A stretch of DNA of 64,000 nucleotides. Source: Alphaproteobacteria bacterium. Lineage in GTDB: Bacteria; Pseudomonadota; Alphaproteobacteria; Thalassobaculales; Thalassobaculaceae. This document shows, in pieces, positions 18,054 to 27,666 of the stretch. The translations under genes and the position numbers were made by a program. Numbering within the stretch: the stretch's first letter is position 1; the number at the start of each line of letters is the position of its first letter. The stretch is taken from assembly GCA_022822665.1 (NCBI GenBank), contig JAJEAR010000056.1, forward strand, positions 1 to 64,000. The letters are read 5' to 3'. A model generated the notes under the pieces. The model did not search any database. It saw nothing but the letters and a program-made list of their open reading frames with translations, and was not told the origin of the DNA.

Positions 18054-18311
18054 GTCCGCGCCGGGGAGGGAGCAGACCTCGAGGGTCCGGTCGCTGCGCA
18101 GCGGGGCCGCCCCGACGTGCGGGAGACAGTCGGGCTGTGCCCATCGCCCCCGGAGCAACGCCACGAACGCCCGGCAGCAGTGCAGGCATCTCACAGGGCT
18201 GACTGTTCCACATGCTGGAAATCACGGATCAACGTGACAGGCAGAACGGTTGCTACCCGCTCCGGAGTGTCGGACACTTCGGACCCGCGCTGTGTTCATC
18301 GGAGGTTCTCA

Positions 18312-19685
18312 ATGGAACTCGTTGGCAACTCCTGGTCGGCTCGTGACGTCGCCAGCCTGATTCATCCCAATTCGGACCTGCGGGCTCACCGGTCCGTTGG
18401 CGCCAACATCATGGATCGCGGCGCCGGCGTTCGCGTCTTCGATGAAGACGGCAGGGACTACATCGAATGCATGTCCGGCCTGTGGTGCGCCTCGCTCGGT
18501 TTCCGAAACGAACGGCTGGCGCGCGCAGCCTATGATCAGCTGATGAAACTCGGATTCTATCACATCTACGGACACAACTCGACCGAGCCCGCTATCGCGC
18601 TGAGCGAGAAGTTGCTGCAAGTCTCCCCGGTGCCGATGTCCAAGGTGTTGTTCCAGTGCTCCGGAAGCGAGGCAAACGAGACCGCCATCAAGCTTTGCTG
18701 GTACCACCACCATGCCTGCGGCAATCCGCAACGACGCATCATCATTGGCCGCAAGGCCGGCTATCACGGCAGCACGACCGGCTCTGCGAGCCTGTCGTTC
18801 AAGTCGAATTCCCACACCGATTTCGGACTTCCCTACGAACCGTTTCGTCATACGGAGTTCCCGCACTACTACCGGTTCCACGAGGACGGCGAGACCGAGG
18901 ACGAGTTCGCCACGCGCATGGCGGACGCGCTGGAAGCGCTCATTCTGAAGGAAGGGCCCGAGAATGTTGCCGCGTTCTTCGCGGAGCCCATCATCGGTGC
19001 GGGCGGAGGGGTGATGCCGCCGGCCGGCTACTTCGAGAAGGTCCAGACCGTCCTGCGCCGGTATGACATCCTGTTCGTGGCCGACGAGGTGATCTGTGGC
19101 TTCGGGCGCACCGGCAACTGGTGGGGCTCGCAGACCTTCGACCTCCGGCCCGACATCATCACCTGCGCCAAGGCCCTCTCGGCGGGCATGTTGCCGATTT
19201 CGGCCGTCCTGGTGAACGACAGGATCTACGACAGCATGCTGAACCAGAGCGACAGGCTGGGCTCGTTCGCCCACGGCTCGACCTTCGGCGGCATGCCGGC
19301 GCCCGCGGCCGTCGCCCTGGAAGCGATTTCCATCATGGAAGAGGATGATGTGGTGCGGCACGCACGGAATGTCGGTGCATTCATGCTGCGCGAGCTCGAG
19401 CCGTTGAACGACCATCCGATGATCGACGACCTGCGTGGAACCGGGTTGATGATCAGCATGGAGATCGTTGCCGACAAGGGGACCCGCGCCAACTTCCCGG
19501 CGGAGCGCGAGGTGGTCGCCCGGCTCAACCGCCACTGTCGCTCGAACGGCGTGATCCTGAAACTCGGCAATGATCGTGTCGTCTTCACACCGCCCCTGAT
19601 CATCACCGAGGAGGAAGCACGGGAAGCGGTCGGCCGGTTTCGACGAGCCCTCGATGCGACCCGTGCAGAGCTGGAGTGTGATTGA
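18312..19685 (+). CDS. Class III aminotransferase (omega-amino acid type)
   Basis: This 457-residue PLP enzyme transfers an amino group from an omega-amino acid, amine or similar donor to pyruvate or another 2-oxo acid. The PLP-contacting Asp258 lies in ADEVICGFGRTG, the Schiff-base lysine is Lys287 in CAKALSAG, and the phosphate-binding CSGSEANETAIK lies near residue 117. ATG at 18312 has GGAGG 7 bases upstream; a 65-codon upstream extension lacks support. It converges on hyuA and is the first member of a probable catabolic block with hydantoinase, TRAP transporter and DadA genes. The substrate is unknown. Confidence 0.85.
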   Translation: MELVGNSWSARDVASLIHPNSDLRAHRSVGANIMDRGAGVRVFDEDGRDYIECMSGLWCASLGFRNERLARAAYDQLMKLGFYHIYGHNSTEPAIALSEKLLQVSPVPMSKVLFQCSGSEANETAIKLCWYHHHACGNPQRRIIIGRKAGYHGSTTGSASLSFKSNSHTDFGLPYEPFRHTEFPHYYRFHEDGETEDEFATRMADALEALILKEGPENVAAFFAEPIIGAGGGVMPPAGYFEKVQTVLRRYDILFVADEVICGFGRTGNWWGSQTFDLRPDIITCAKALSAGMLPISAVLVNDRIYDSMLNQSDRLGSFAHGSTFGGMPAPAAVALEAISIMEEDDVVRHARNVGAFMLRELEPLNDHPMIDDLRGTGLMISMEIVADKGTRANFPAEREVVARLNRHCRSNGVILKLGNDRVVFTPPLIITEEEAREAVGRFRRALDATRAELECD

Positions 19686-20101
19686 GACAACGGGCGCCTG
19701 ACCCGGGTCGGCGCAACCCTGTTCCGTCCTTTTGCGGACCGTCGTGCTGGTCCGTGCTGACAGTCAGCAGAGGTTCGACGGGAAGGCGGGTCCGGAACCG
19801 TTGGATCTGTCGACAGTCCGACCCGCGGCAGTCCCTTCACGGCCTTCTGTCGTTGCGGTGGCCAACCCGTCGCCGGCAACCGGGAGAGACGCCCTGTCGC
19901 GGAACCTGTCGGCCATGTAACGGCAGCCACTGCCCGGCATGGTCGACTTCTGCGGTGGTTTCGAGATCCGCGCACATGGCCCGTGGATCGACACTGTCGT
20001 CCCTTGTGTCCGTCTCCCGGGCGTTCGCGATCCTGCCGAGAGGAACCCTGCCTGCGCAGCCGCGCTGCAGGAGACGGTCATGTCTTCGACTTGTGGTCGC
20101 G
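19686..20101. other. Convergent gene-free region
   Basis: A 416-bp gap between the converging ends of the aminotransferase and hyuA genes. No frame has recognisable coding features and I saw no strong terminator hairpin with a T run. It may be remnant DNA. Confidence 0.4.
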
Positions 20102-22174
20102 TCACGCATCCAGGTCGATGATGTAGCTGCCGAACCGTGACAGGCGGACGCGCGCGCCGGGGTTGACCACGATGGTGGTCAAGGGGTCCTCGATGAACAC
20201 CGGCCCCTCGAACTCCTGCTCCAGGGGCAACCGTTCACCCTGCAGGACAGGCACATCGACATGCGTGTCCAGTTCGCGGAGGAAGCTGCGCCGCCTCCCG
20301 ATCGGCGTGGCGACCCGGCCGTCGGGCGTCAGTTCCGGGAAATCGACATCCTGGAGCTGCCCGATTGCCTGCACGTTCCATTCCGTGATCTCGACGGGAT
20401 CCGTCTCGCTGCGGACCGCGTACCGGGTCTCGTGCAGGCAGTGAAACGCCTCGACCAGGGTATCGAGTGCAGCCGCGTCGGCGACACGCCTGTCCGGCAA
20501 GGTCAGGGTGAGTTGCCAGACCTGGTCCGCATAGCGGGCTTCACAGGTGTAGAGCAGGCGCTGGTCCCTCTCATCGATGTTCATGCGCTCGAGATAGGCG
20601 TGCGCATCTCGTTCCAGAGACGCCAGCAGCATGTTGACACGCTCGAAGTCGAACCGGGCGCTGGTGGTAAACAGGCTCTCGCCAAAATTGAAGCTGACGT
20701 TGCCGGTCAGGATGCCGAAGGCGCTCAGCACGCCGGTCATCGGCGGGACCAGCACCGTCCCGATGCCAAGTTCACGCGCGATGGCCACCGCATGCAGCCC
20801 GGCGGCCGATCCTCCGGCAACCATGATGTACTCGCGTGGATCGACGCCTCGCTTGACGGTCAGGTCCTCGATCGCGACGACCATGTTCTGTTCGCAGCCG
20901 ACCCGGATCAGGGCCGCGGCCTCGCTCTCCGACATGCCGAGAGGATCGCCAACATGTTCCCTGATCGCGACCCGGGCCAGATCACGCGACAGCGTCACAC
21001 CCCCGCCAGCCGTGAGAGTTTCACCCAGGCTGCCGGACACCAGATTGGCATCCGTGACGGTCGGCCTCACACCCCCCTTGCCATAGCAGGCGGGTCCGGG
21101 CGAAGCCCCCGCGCTTTCGGGACCGACATGCACGAGGCCGCCGCTGTCGACCCGGGCAATACTGCCTCCGCCGGCACCGATCGTGTGGACCTCGACCGAC
21201 GGAACACCGAAGACATGCCCGGCAATCGTTCCTTCGCGATGCATGGGGATACGCCCGCCGGTAACGATGCTGACGTCGAAGCTGGTACCGCCCATGTCCG
21301 TGGTGATGACGTTGCCGCCGCCGATCGACTCGATGTCGGAGAAGCGGCGACCGGCCTCCGGGGCGGCCGACGGCCCGGAGAAGCAAAGGTAGACCGGCTT
21401 GTTCAAGATCTCGCGGGTCGACGTCTGGCCTCCGTTCGATGTGACGTAGGACAGTGTTCCCGTGAAGCCGTGCGTGGCAAGGCGCCCCTCGAGACGGCGA
21501 ATGCTCTCGATGACGACCGGCTTGAGCGATGCATCCAGCGCCGTCGCCGATGTCCGTCTGTATTCGCGAACACAGGGATTGACCCTGTGGCTCAGGCTGA
21601 ACGGCATATCGGGCAGGGCCTGTTCGATCATCTCCCCGACCCGTCGTTCATGGTCGGCATTGGCAATCGACCACAGGAGTGATACCGCGATCGCCTCCGC
21701 ACCGGCCTGCCTGCTCCCTTCGATGGCCTCGCTCACACTCCCTTCATCGAGCGGTTCGATGATCCGGCCGTCATACGCGATCCGCTCGGTCACCTCGAAC
21801 GTCAGGGAACGAGGAATGTAGGGCTTCGGGAACACGGCTTTCATGTCGTAGCTGTCGGGTCTGCCACCTTCACGGATCAGGAGCGTTTCGCGAAAGCCGC
21901 GGGTCGTGATGAGCACCGTGCGCGCCGCCTTGTCCTCGAGAACAGCGTTGGTCGCGGTCGTGGTGCCAAAGCAGAACCGCTTTGTCCGGGCCAGCAGCTC
22001 GGACAGACCGCATGCGTGATCGTCAGCGACCAGGCGGAGGCCTTCCAGGACGCCGTCAGTCAGGTCCGCCGGTGTGGTGAGCGACTTGTAGCCCCTGGGC
22101 TGGCCGTCTTCACGGTGAACGACCAGGTCGGTGAACGTGCCACCGACATCAACAGCGATGTGCATGGATGCCAT
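20102..22174 (-). CDS. Hydantoinase/oxoprolinase subunit A (HyuA-like)
   Basis: The 690-residue protein belongs to the ATP-dependent hydantoinase A / 5-oxoprolinase / acetone carboxylase family. It begins with the ATPase fold motif IAVDVGGTFTDLVV, has the TTTATNAVLE segment near residue 75, TTDMGGTSFDVSI near 292, and GAGGGSIARVD near 334. These enzymes open cyclic amides (N-methylhydantoin, 5-oxoproline) using ATP. It begins 3 bp after hyuB, and the two subunits are normally obligate partners. ATG at 22174 or 22165 could serve as start. The substrate is not determined by sequence. Confidence 0.9.
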   Translation of the reverse strand: MASMHIAVDVGGTFTDLVVHREDGQPRGYKSLTTPADLTDGVLEGLRLVADDHACGLSELLARTKRFCFGTTTATNAVLEDKAARTVLITTRGFRETLLIREGGRPDSYDMKAVFPKPYIPRSLTFEVTERIAYDGRIIEPLDEGSVSEAIEGSRQAGAEAIAVSLLWSIANADHERRVGEMIEQALPDMPFSLSHRVNPCVREYRRTSATALDASLKPVVIESIRRLEGRLATHGFTGTLSYVTSNGGQTSTREILNKPVYLCFSGPSAAPEAGRRFSDIESIGGGNVITTDMGGTSFDVSIVTGGRIPMHREGTIAGHVFGVPSVEVHTIGAGGGSIARVDSGGLVHVGPESAGASPGPACYGKGGVRPTVTDANLVSGSLGETLTAGGGVTLSRDLARVAIREHVGDPLGMSESEAAALIRVGCEQNMVVAIEDLTVKRGVDPREYIMVAGGSAAGLHAVAIARELGIGTVLVPPMTGVLSAFGILTGNVSFNFGESLFTTSARFDFERVNMLLASLERDAHAYLERMNIDERDQRLLYTCEARYADQVWQLTLTLPDRRVADAAALDTLVEAFHCLHETRYAVRSETDPVEITEWNVQAIGQLQDVDFPELTPDGRVATPIGRRRSFLRELDTHVDVPVLQGERLPLEQEFEGPVFIEDPLTTIVVNPGARVRLSRFGSYIIDLDA

Positions 22175-22177
22175 TTC

Positions 22178-23950
22178 CTATTGGTCTGATCGCGCGCCGG
22201 CAAGATCGTCCGGCTCATCGGGCGCAACTCCATAGTGTTCCTGCGCAAAGGCCGCCGAGATCCACCCCTCGCGGAGATCGTGTCTGATACGCTCCGGATC
22301 GCGCTTCTCCGGCGCGCCGTAACCGCCACCCCCGCTGCTGTACGACAGGAGTCTCTCTCCGGGATTCAGTGTGACGTCGACCGAAACACCGAGGTCGACC
22401 GTGTTGTGGTTCCCGTCCTCCTTCAGGACAACGGTTCCGACTGCCGGCTTGCCGCCGGCGACGCCCGGCGGCGGATGCTGTTTGCCGGCGGCGTTGATCG
22501 TGAAGCGAACCGGCGACTGATCGATCCGGAACACGACCTCCGAGCCGGGGCCCCCCTGCCATTCGCCAGCCCCGCCGGAGTCGACACGCAGGGCCAGCCT
22601 CTCGACAAGCAACGGTTGCTGCTGCTCGACGATCTCGACGCTCGATTGCCACAACATGCCCTGCGAGCTGCCGGTACCGTAGGTGACCCAGCCGTCTGCG
22701 CCCGACACCGCTGGTCCGCTCCAGTGTCCGATCAGGATCTGGTTGACGAATTCCCGGCCGCCGCGGGCGGGATCGACCCCGCTCACGACCGGGCACGACC
22801 CCGGCAATCCGATTCCGGCATAGGCCGATCCCATCCCCTCCCGGTACTCCGCGAACAGGGCGTGGACGTGGGACGCGAAGGCACTGCACAGGTTGGTCGT
22901 TGCCGCAGAGGTCGCGGTCGGGTGCACGGGTCGCCCGATGACGGCACCGTCGCGCATCCTGACGTTGATCCGGCGGAAAGCGCCCGCGCTTCTCGGAATG
23001 TCCGGTCCCAGGGCATTGAGTACGCTTATGCGCGAGCAGGCGAGCGTGGTGGATTCGGTGAGATTGATCCCCAGGGGCACGTTGTCGACGTTGTCGGTCA
23101 GGTCGATTTCGACCATGGCTGCGTCCGGGTCGACGGTCAGGGTCGCGGTAACCGGGATGCCGTCAGGGTATTCCTCCAGTTCGGAGTCGTAGTGCATCGT
23201 GCGCGTGACGCTGCCCTTCTCGAGCTTGCCGATCGCGTTGATGGCCATGCGCTCGGCATAGGCCTGGAACTCGTCGGCGAAAGCCTCGATGACGTCGTCG
23301 CCGTACTTCTCGCACAGTTCGATGATGCGCCGCTCGCCGGTACGCACCGCGGCAAGACAGGCCAGGTAGTCACCGTAGAACTGGTCCGGCGAACGGATGT
23401 TCGCCCGGCAGATGTCGATGACCGCAGGATCGTCCCTGTAATCGGTCTGGATACGCACGCACGGAAGGATCAGACCCTCCTGGTAGACATCGGCGGAGTT
23501 CGGCCCGTAGGTGGTCGGCGTCGGGAACCCCATATCCGCAAAATGCGCCCGCGCGATCGTGTAAAATGCCAGCCGTCCCCGGAAGAAGACCGGCACGCAC
23601 AAGGTGAAATCGGCGCAGTGGGTGTTGCCGTGATAGCCACTGTTGTTGGCAAAGCAGTCGCCGGGGGCAACGGCATCGCCGAACCTGTCGGCGACCGCCT
23701 GTGGAATGAGTTCGATTGCACCCACATGAACCGGCAATCCGACGGCCACGCTGACCGACTGGAACCGTGCGTCGGTAATGCTGCACGAGAAGTCCATCGC
23801 CGTGTTCAGCACGCCCGACCGGCCTGACCGGAACAGCGCATTCACCATCTCGCGGATGATTGCCTCAAACCGACGCAGCAGGATGGACATGGTGAAATGG
23901 TCGACGGACGGCGTGCGACCTTCGGAAAAACCCGGAACGGCAGCTGGCAT
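22178..23950 (-). CDS. Hydantoinase/oxoprolinase subunit B (HyuB-like)
   Basis: A 590-residue partner of HyuA. Family landmarks include AIIREMVNALFRSG near residue 30, GDCFANNSGYHGNTHCADFTL near 100, and a glycine-rich C-terminus (SYSSGGGGYGAPEKRDP) typical of HyuB. The subunit forms the amide-ring-hydrolysing complex with HyuA. It is the promoter-proximal gene of the pair. The nearby D-amino-acid dehydrogenase and transporter suggest the cyclic amide is imported and degraded to an amino acid. Confidence 0.9.
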   Translation of the reverse strand: MPAAVPGFSEGRTPSVDHFTMSILLRRFEAIIREMVNALFRSGRSGVLNTAMDFSCSITDARFQSVSVAVGLPVHVGAIELIPQAVADRFGDAVAPGDCFANNSGYHGNTHCADFTLCVPVFFRGRLAFYTIARAHFADMGFPTPTTYGPNSADVYQEGLILPCVRIQTDYRDDPAVIDICRANIRSPDQFYGDYLACLAAVRTGERRIIELCEKYGDDVIEAFADEFQAYAERMAINAIGKLEKGSVTRTMHYDSELEEYPDGIPVTATLTVDPDAAMVEIDLTDNVDNVPLGINLTESTTLACSRISVLNALGPDIPRSAGAFRRINVRMRDGAVIGRPVHPTATSAATTNLCSAFASHVHALFAEYREGMGSAYAGIGLPGSCPVVSGVDPARGGREFVNQILIGHWSGPAVSGADGWVTYGTGSSQGMLWQSSVEIVEQQQPLLVERLALRVDSGGAGEWQGGPGSEVVFRIDQSPVRFTINAAGKQHPPPGVAGGKPAVGTVVLKEDGNHNTVDLGVSVDVTLNPGERLLSYSSGGGGYGAPEKRDPERIRHDLREGWISAAFAQEHYGVAPDEPDDLAGARSDQ

Positions 23951-24533
23951 GTCCGTACTCCTGTTTATCGGTGTCCCTGCGCGTGGCCCCGGAACCTTCG
24001 CAGGTCAGGCGATGGTTATCCAGACTCAGGTGTTCCGCGAATTCCCGTTCCGCTTCCTGCAAGCCTTGATGATCCACCAGTCGCCCGTGCGTCTGGCCTC
24101 CATGTCCGCGTCGAAGGCTTGAAGATGGCCCGTTTGTACCGCTCGACGGCAAACGGGAGGAGAGGACCATCTCCGCCGGCGATGCCTGTCCCGGGGCGGC
24201 ACGGATCCCTGAATGGGTGCGGCGGTCGCTGATCGGAACTGACCGACATCGCGCTCATTGGTCACGGCCTCCATCGTTCGTCGTCGCCCGGCCACCTGTC
24301 CACAGCCCACCTTGCCGATGCGCTCCCCGCCCAACCGTCCAGGACTGCGTCTGGGCAGAAAGGCGTTGTGATTCTCGCCGGGGGCGGGCTCGGAGACGCG
24401 TGCTCGATTGCGGAAATTGAGTCGACCAGGCCTTTCGGCAGCGAGCTGCTCGACCGCCGGCACCAGGAAGCAGAAGGGTATCGGCTTTCGGACCGCTTCC
24501 CGGACTGGACAGGCGAGCAGCGTCGACGCTTGC
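23951..24533. other. Gene-free region between hyuB and dctM
   Basis: 583 bp lie between the hyuB start and the dctM stop, both on the minus strand. No frame shows a known domain. The hyuBA promoter should be at its left end. The remainder contains nothing I can name. Confidence 0.4.
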
Positions 24534-25823
24534 CTAGCTGAACAGAAGCTCCGGCAACCACAGGGCGACGGATGGCATGAATGTCGTGATCATCAGCGTC
24601 GGCAGCCAGGCGAAGAAGATCATGATGAGGACCGGCTTTATCATCCGGTTGACCGGCGCGCCGGTCACCCTGGAACCGAGATAGAGGAGCGGCGCGGTCG
24701 GCGGGGTGATGTTCGCCATGCCGAGATTGACGCCGAGCACGGCGGCGAAGTGGATCGGATCCATCCCCACACTGGTCACGATGGGGAGCAGCAGGGGCGC
24801 GGAAAGCAGAAGCCCGCTGATGTCGTCCATCACCATGCCGATGAGGATCATGACGAGATTCACCATCAGCAGGATGACGATGGGGTTGTCCGAGACGGCG
24901 TAGACGAGTGACTTCGCAAGGCCCGGTATGTCCTCGAAGATCAGGAACCGGCTGACGATGACCACCATGAACACCATCACCATCACGACACCGATGGTGA
25001 CGGACGCCTCGCGGATTCCCTGCCAGAAGTTGTGCCGGTTGAGCCCCTTGTAGACGAAGAAACCGATGGGAATGGCATAGATGACGGCCACCCCCGCCGC
25101 TTCGGTCGGGGTCATGACCCCGCCATAGATGCCTCCGAGAATGAACGCGGGCATGAGGAGGGCCGGGAACGCGCGCCACGATCTCACGCCGAGCTCCCGC
25201 CCGAAGCGCTGCGGCCTCTCGGCGAGCCTGAGATCCGGGATATTGCGCACGAGGAAGAAGTTCACGATGCACAGGAGCACCACCAGGATGAGGCCCGGCA
25301 CCACGGTGGAGAGAAAGCACTTGAGCACCGACTGCTGGGTGACCCAGGCATAGAGGATCTGCGAGGCGCTCGGCGGAATGAGGAGGCCCAGCGGACACGC
25401 GCTCACGATCAGCGCGGCCGCGGTGCCTTCGGGATAGTTCGCCCTGCGCAGATGCGGCATCATGATCGAGCCGATGCAGGTGAGTGTCGCCGCGGCGCTG
25501 CCCGAGATGGAGCCGAAGACCGCGCAGGCGACCACGGCCGCCGCGCTCAGACCACCGCGCAGGCGCCCGACCATCAACTGGATCAGATCAACAAGCGGCG
25601 CCGCGATCCTTCCCCGCTCCATGATGCTGCCCGCAAGAATGAAAAGCGGGATGGCGAGCAGGATCACGGTGTTCAGCTTCCAGTGCCCGGCCGGAAGGAA
25701 GCCCGAGATATCGTGTCCGCCGAAGATGGCGATGAGAATGAGGACCGCGCCAAATGCCATCGGCACTGAAACGCCGACCACCAGCAGCAGGCACAGGAGT
25801 GCCAGGCACGAGAGGATCAGCAT
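24534..25823 (-). CDS. dctM: TRAP transporter large permease (DctM)
   Basis: This 429-residue inner-membrane protein has about 12 hydrophobic segments and the DctM signatures: AIPLFILAGSIMERG near residue 58, GSISGSAAATLTCIGSIMMP near 105, and the PPTAPLLYLGSRV region near 378. It forms the sodium-coupled channel part of a tripartite carboxylate importer. It starts one base after the dctQ stop. The transport substrate is unknown, but the adjacent hydantoinase and DadA genes suggest an amino-acid-related or cyclic amide compound. Confidence 0.93.
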   Translation of the reverse strand: MLILSCLALLCLLLVVGVSVPMAFGAVLILIAIFGGHDISGFLPAGHWKLNTVILLAIPLFILAGSIMERGRIAAPLVDLIQLMVGRLRGGLSAAAVVACAVFGSISGSAAATLTCIGSIMMPHLRRANYPEGTAAALIVSACPLGLLIPPSASQILYAWVTQQSVLKCFLSTVVPGLILVVLLCIVNFFLVRNIPDLRLAERPQRFGRELGVRSWRAFPALLMPAFILGGIYGGVMTPTEAAGVAVIYAIPIGFFVYKGLNRHNFWQGIREASVTIGVVMVMVFMVVIVSRFLIFEDIPGLAKSLVYAVSDNPIVILLMVNLVMILIGMVMDDISGLLLSAPLLLPIVTSVGMDPIHFAAVLGVNLGMANITPPTAPLLYLGSRVTGAPVNRMIKPVLIMIFFAWLPTLMITTFMPSVALWLPELLFS

Positions 25824-25824
25824 C

Positions 25825-26409
25825 TCAGTCGTCCCGCACGGACAGGCTGACGGTGTCGCCGTCTCCCGTATCGGCCGCGGCGGTCTCGGGCACGCGGCGC
25901 AGCTTGCAAAGCACGTAGAGTCGGAGCGCGCTGTAGAACGACATCAGTCCGAAACCGAAGATCAGCGCGAGACGGGGGACGAGGAAAGGGATCTTCAGCG
26001 CGATCGTGGCCTGCCAGTAGGGATAGGATGCGATCTCGTCGCGAATGGCGAGAACGGCCCAGTAGAGCGCCGCCAGGCTGACGAGAAGTTCTATCGTGCA
26101 GACGAGGACCGCACGCATCCAGCGAAGCCGCTCATCGTCCGTGAGGTAGCTCAGCAGGTCGGCGCTGACATGGCTGTTCTCGTAGGTCCCGATGGCGCTC
26201 GCCATGAAGTAGAGCCAGAAGCAGATGATCAGCAGCCATTCCTCGTAGGCGAAGAGGTCTGCCCCGAACCCGTATCTCAGGATGACCACGCAAAAGAAAG
26301 TGGCCGCCATGATGAGGCTTGCCGCGCAGACGAATGCGCCCTTTGCGGCGAGCAGCAGGCGCACCGGTCCTCGAACCGCCGCCGGGACGTGCTCGATGAT
26401 CTGGGTCAT
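25825..26409 (-). CDS. dctQ: TRAP transporter small permease (DctQ)
   Basis: A 194-residue protein with four membrane helices and the DctQ-type segment RYGFGADLFAYEEWLLIICF near residue 45. The C-terminal tail is long and acidic. It partners the large permease, whose start follows after one base. A hairpin lies between it and the upstream dctP gene. Confidence 0.88.
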   Translation of the reverse strand: MTQIIEHVPAAVRGPVRLLLAAKGAFVCAASLIMAATFFCVVILRYGFGADLFAYEEWLLIICFWLYFMASAIGTYENSHVSADLLSYLTDDERLRWMRAVLVCTIELLVSLAALYWAVLAIRDEIASYPYWQATIALKIPFLVPRLALIFGFGLMSFYSALRLYVLCKLRRVPETAAADTGDGDTVSLSVRDD

Positions 26410-26492
26410 GGGTCCACCGAAGCGGCTGCCGGGGCGATACGCACGTCCTGGTGAAGCAAGGAGGCTGGCCTCGCCTGTCCTTCATGGAGGGC

Positions 26493-26520
26493 GGGGAAGG
26501 CGCCGCGCGGCGCGCTCCCC
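26493..26520 (-). terminator. Intercistronic hairpin between dctP and dctQ
   Basis: Two 5-bp stems are stacked with a small internal loop: GGGGA/TCCCC outside and GCGCC/GGCGC around a GCGC loop. It begins 19 bp after the dctP stop. Hairpins in this position often protect the dctP message or attenuate read-through so that the binding protein is made in excess of the permeases. There is no T run, so it need not be a full terminator. Confidence 0.5.
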
Positions 26521-26538
26521 GCCAGCTCCGGGAACAGG

Positions 26539-27540
26539 TTACCGGTCGTTACGCAGCCGGTCGACGATTTCCTTGCCCACAAGCTCCTCGACAGCCGGCC
26601 ACACTGACGCCTTGATATGGTCGGCAATCGCGCCCCGCTCGGCGTCGGTAAGCTCGAGGACCTCCCAGCCCGCCTCCCTGATCTTGCTGACGTAGCCCTC
26701 GTCATTGGCCTGGGCCCAGTCCGTAAACGACGCCGCAGCCCTGTCCACCGCCGCCTGTACCGCGGCGCGCTGCTTGTCGTCGAGCTTTTCCCAGGTTCGC
26801 TTCGACGCGTAGTAGGTCGAAGCCTCGACAAATGCGTTGTAGGGGACGAAGTACTTGCCGACGTCGCTCTGGGTGAAGAAGGTGTAGGTCGCCTGCGGCG
26901 TGCAGCAGATGGCGCCGTCCACCGCGCCGGACTGCACGGCAGCGAATACCTCGGCCCAGTTCATCGTGGTGGTCCTGAACCCGATGGCCTCCGTCGTGTC
27001 CTTCGCGACCTGCGAACTCCAGACACGAATGTGAATACCCTTGTCCCCGACGGCAGCGTGGTTCTCGGGCTTCTTGGTCGAAACCACCCCGATGAACCCT
27101 TCGGCGACATTGCCGAGGAACTTGAGGCCGAGCCGGTCGAGGGTCTCTGCCATGATCTGGGAGTACGCGGAGTCCTTGGTTCCGTAGACGCGCTTGAGTT
27201 CGTCCCAGGACCCGACGAGGAATGGCAGGGAGTTGATCTCGAGGACAGGGTCCTTGTGCGCATAGACGAAGGCATGCACGAGGTCCACATTGCCGCGAAT
27301 GGTGTCCTCAAGCAGTTCCTCGCCCGATCCGAGCTGGCCGGCCGGGAAGTACTTGACCTTCAGTCCGACGTCTGCGCCCTCGATGTCCGCCTTGATCTGC
27401 TCGAGCATCTTGTGCCCGTAATGCTCGACGGGGAGCACGCCGGCAACCTTCAGGGTCATCTCGTCTGCAGACGCGCCGGTCGCAGCCGCGAGGGTGAAAA
27501 CCAGACCAGCGGCGCCCGCCAGAATCCGTTTCTTGCTCAT
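26539..27540 (-). CDS. dctP: TRAP transporter substrate-binding protein (DctP)
   Basis: This 333-residue periplasmic receptor has a Sec signal peptide (cleaved around ASA-DEM, residue 24). It shows the DctP core: HIRVWSSQVAKDTTEAIGF near residue 157, where the Arg normally binds the substrate carboxylate, and WAEVFAAVQSGAVDG near 184. An unusual cysteine pair (ICC) follows. ATG at 27540 has a strong GAGGAGG upstream. It is the first gene of dctPQM and binds the ligand for import. Confidence 0.92.
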   Translation of the reverse strand: MSKKRILAGAAGLVFTLAAATGASADEMTLKVAGVLPVEHYGHKMLEQIKADIEGADVGLKVKYFPAGQLGSGEELLEDTIRGNVDLVHAFVYAHKDPVLEINSLPFLVGSWDELKRVYGTKDSAYSQIMAETLDRLGLKFLGNVAEGFIGVVSTKKPENHAAVGDKGIHIRVWSSQVAKDTTEAIGFRTTTMNWAEVFAAVQSGAVDGAICCTPQATYTFFTQSDVGKYFVPYNAFVEASTYYASKRTWEKLDDKQRAAVQAAVDRAAASFTDWAQANDEGYVSKIREAGWEVLELTDAERGAIADHIKASVWPAVEELVGKEIVDRLRNDR

Positions 27541-27666
27541 GTGATCCTCCTCACATAGTGCCCGCTGGGATTTCGGCAATCAGCCACAGGCTATCTTAGC
27601 CCGGAAGGGACCGCAATTGCGCGTGTCCGTGGATTCCGGCCGGTTGCAGGGACCGGAGGCTTCCCC

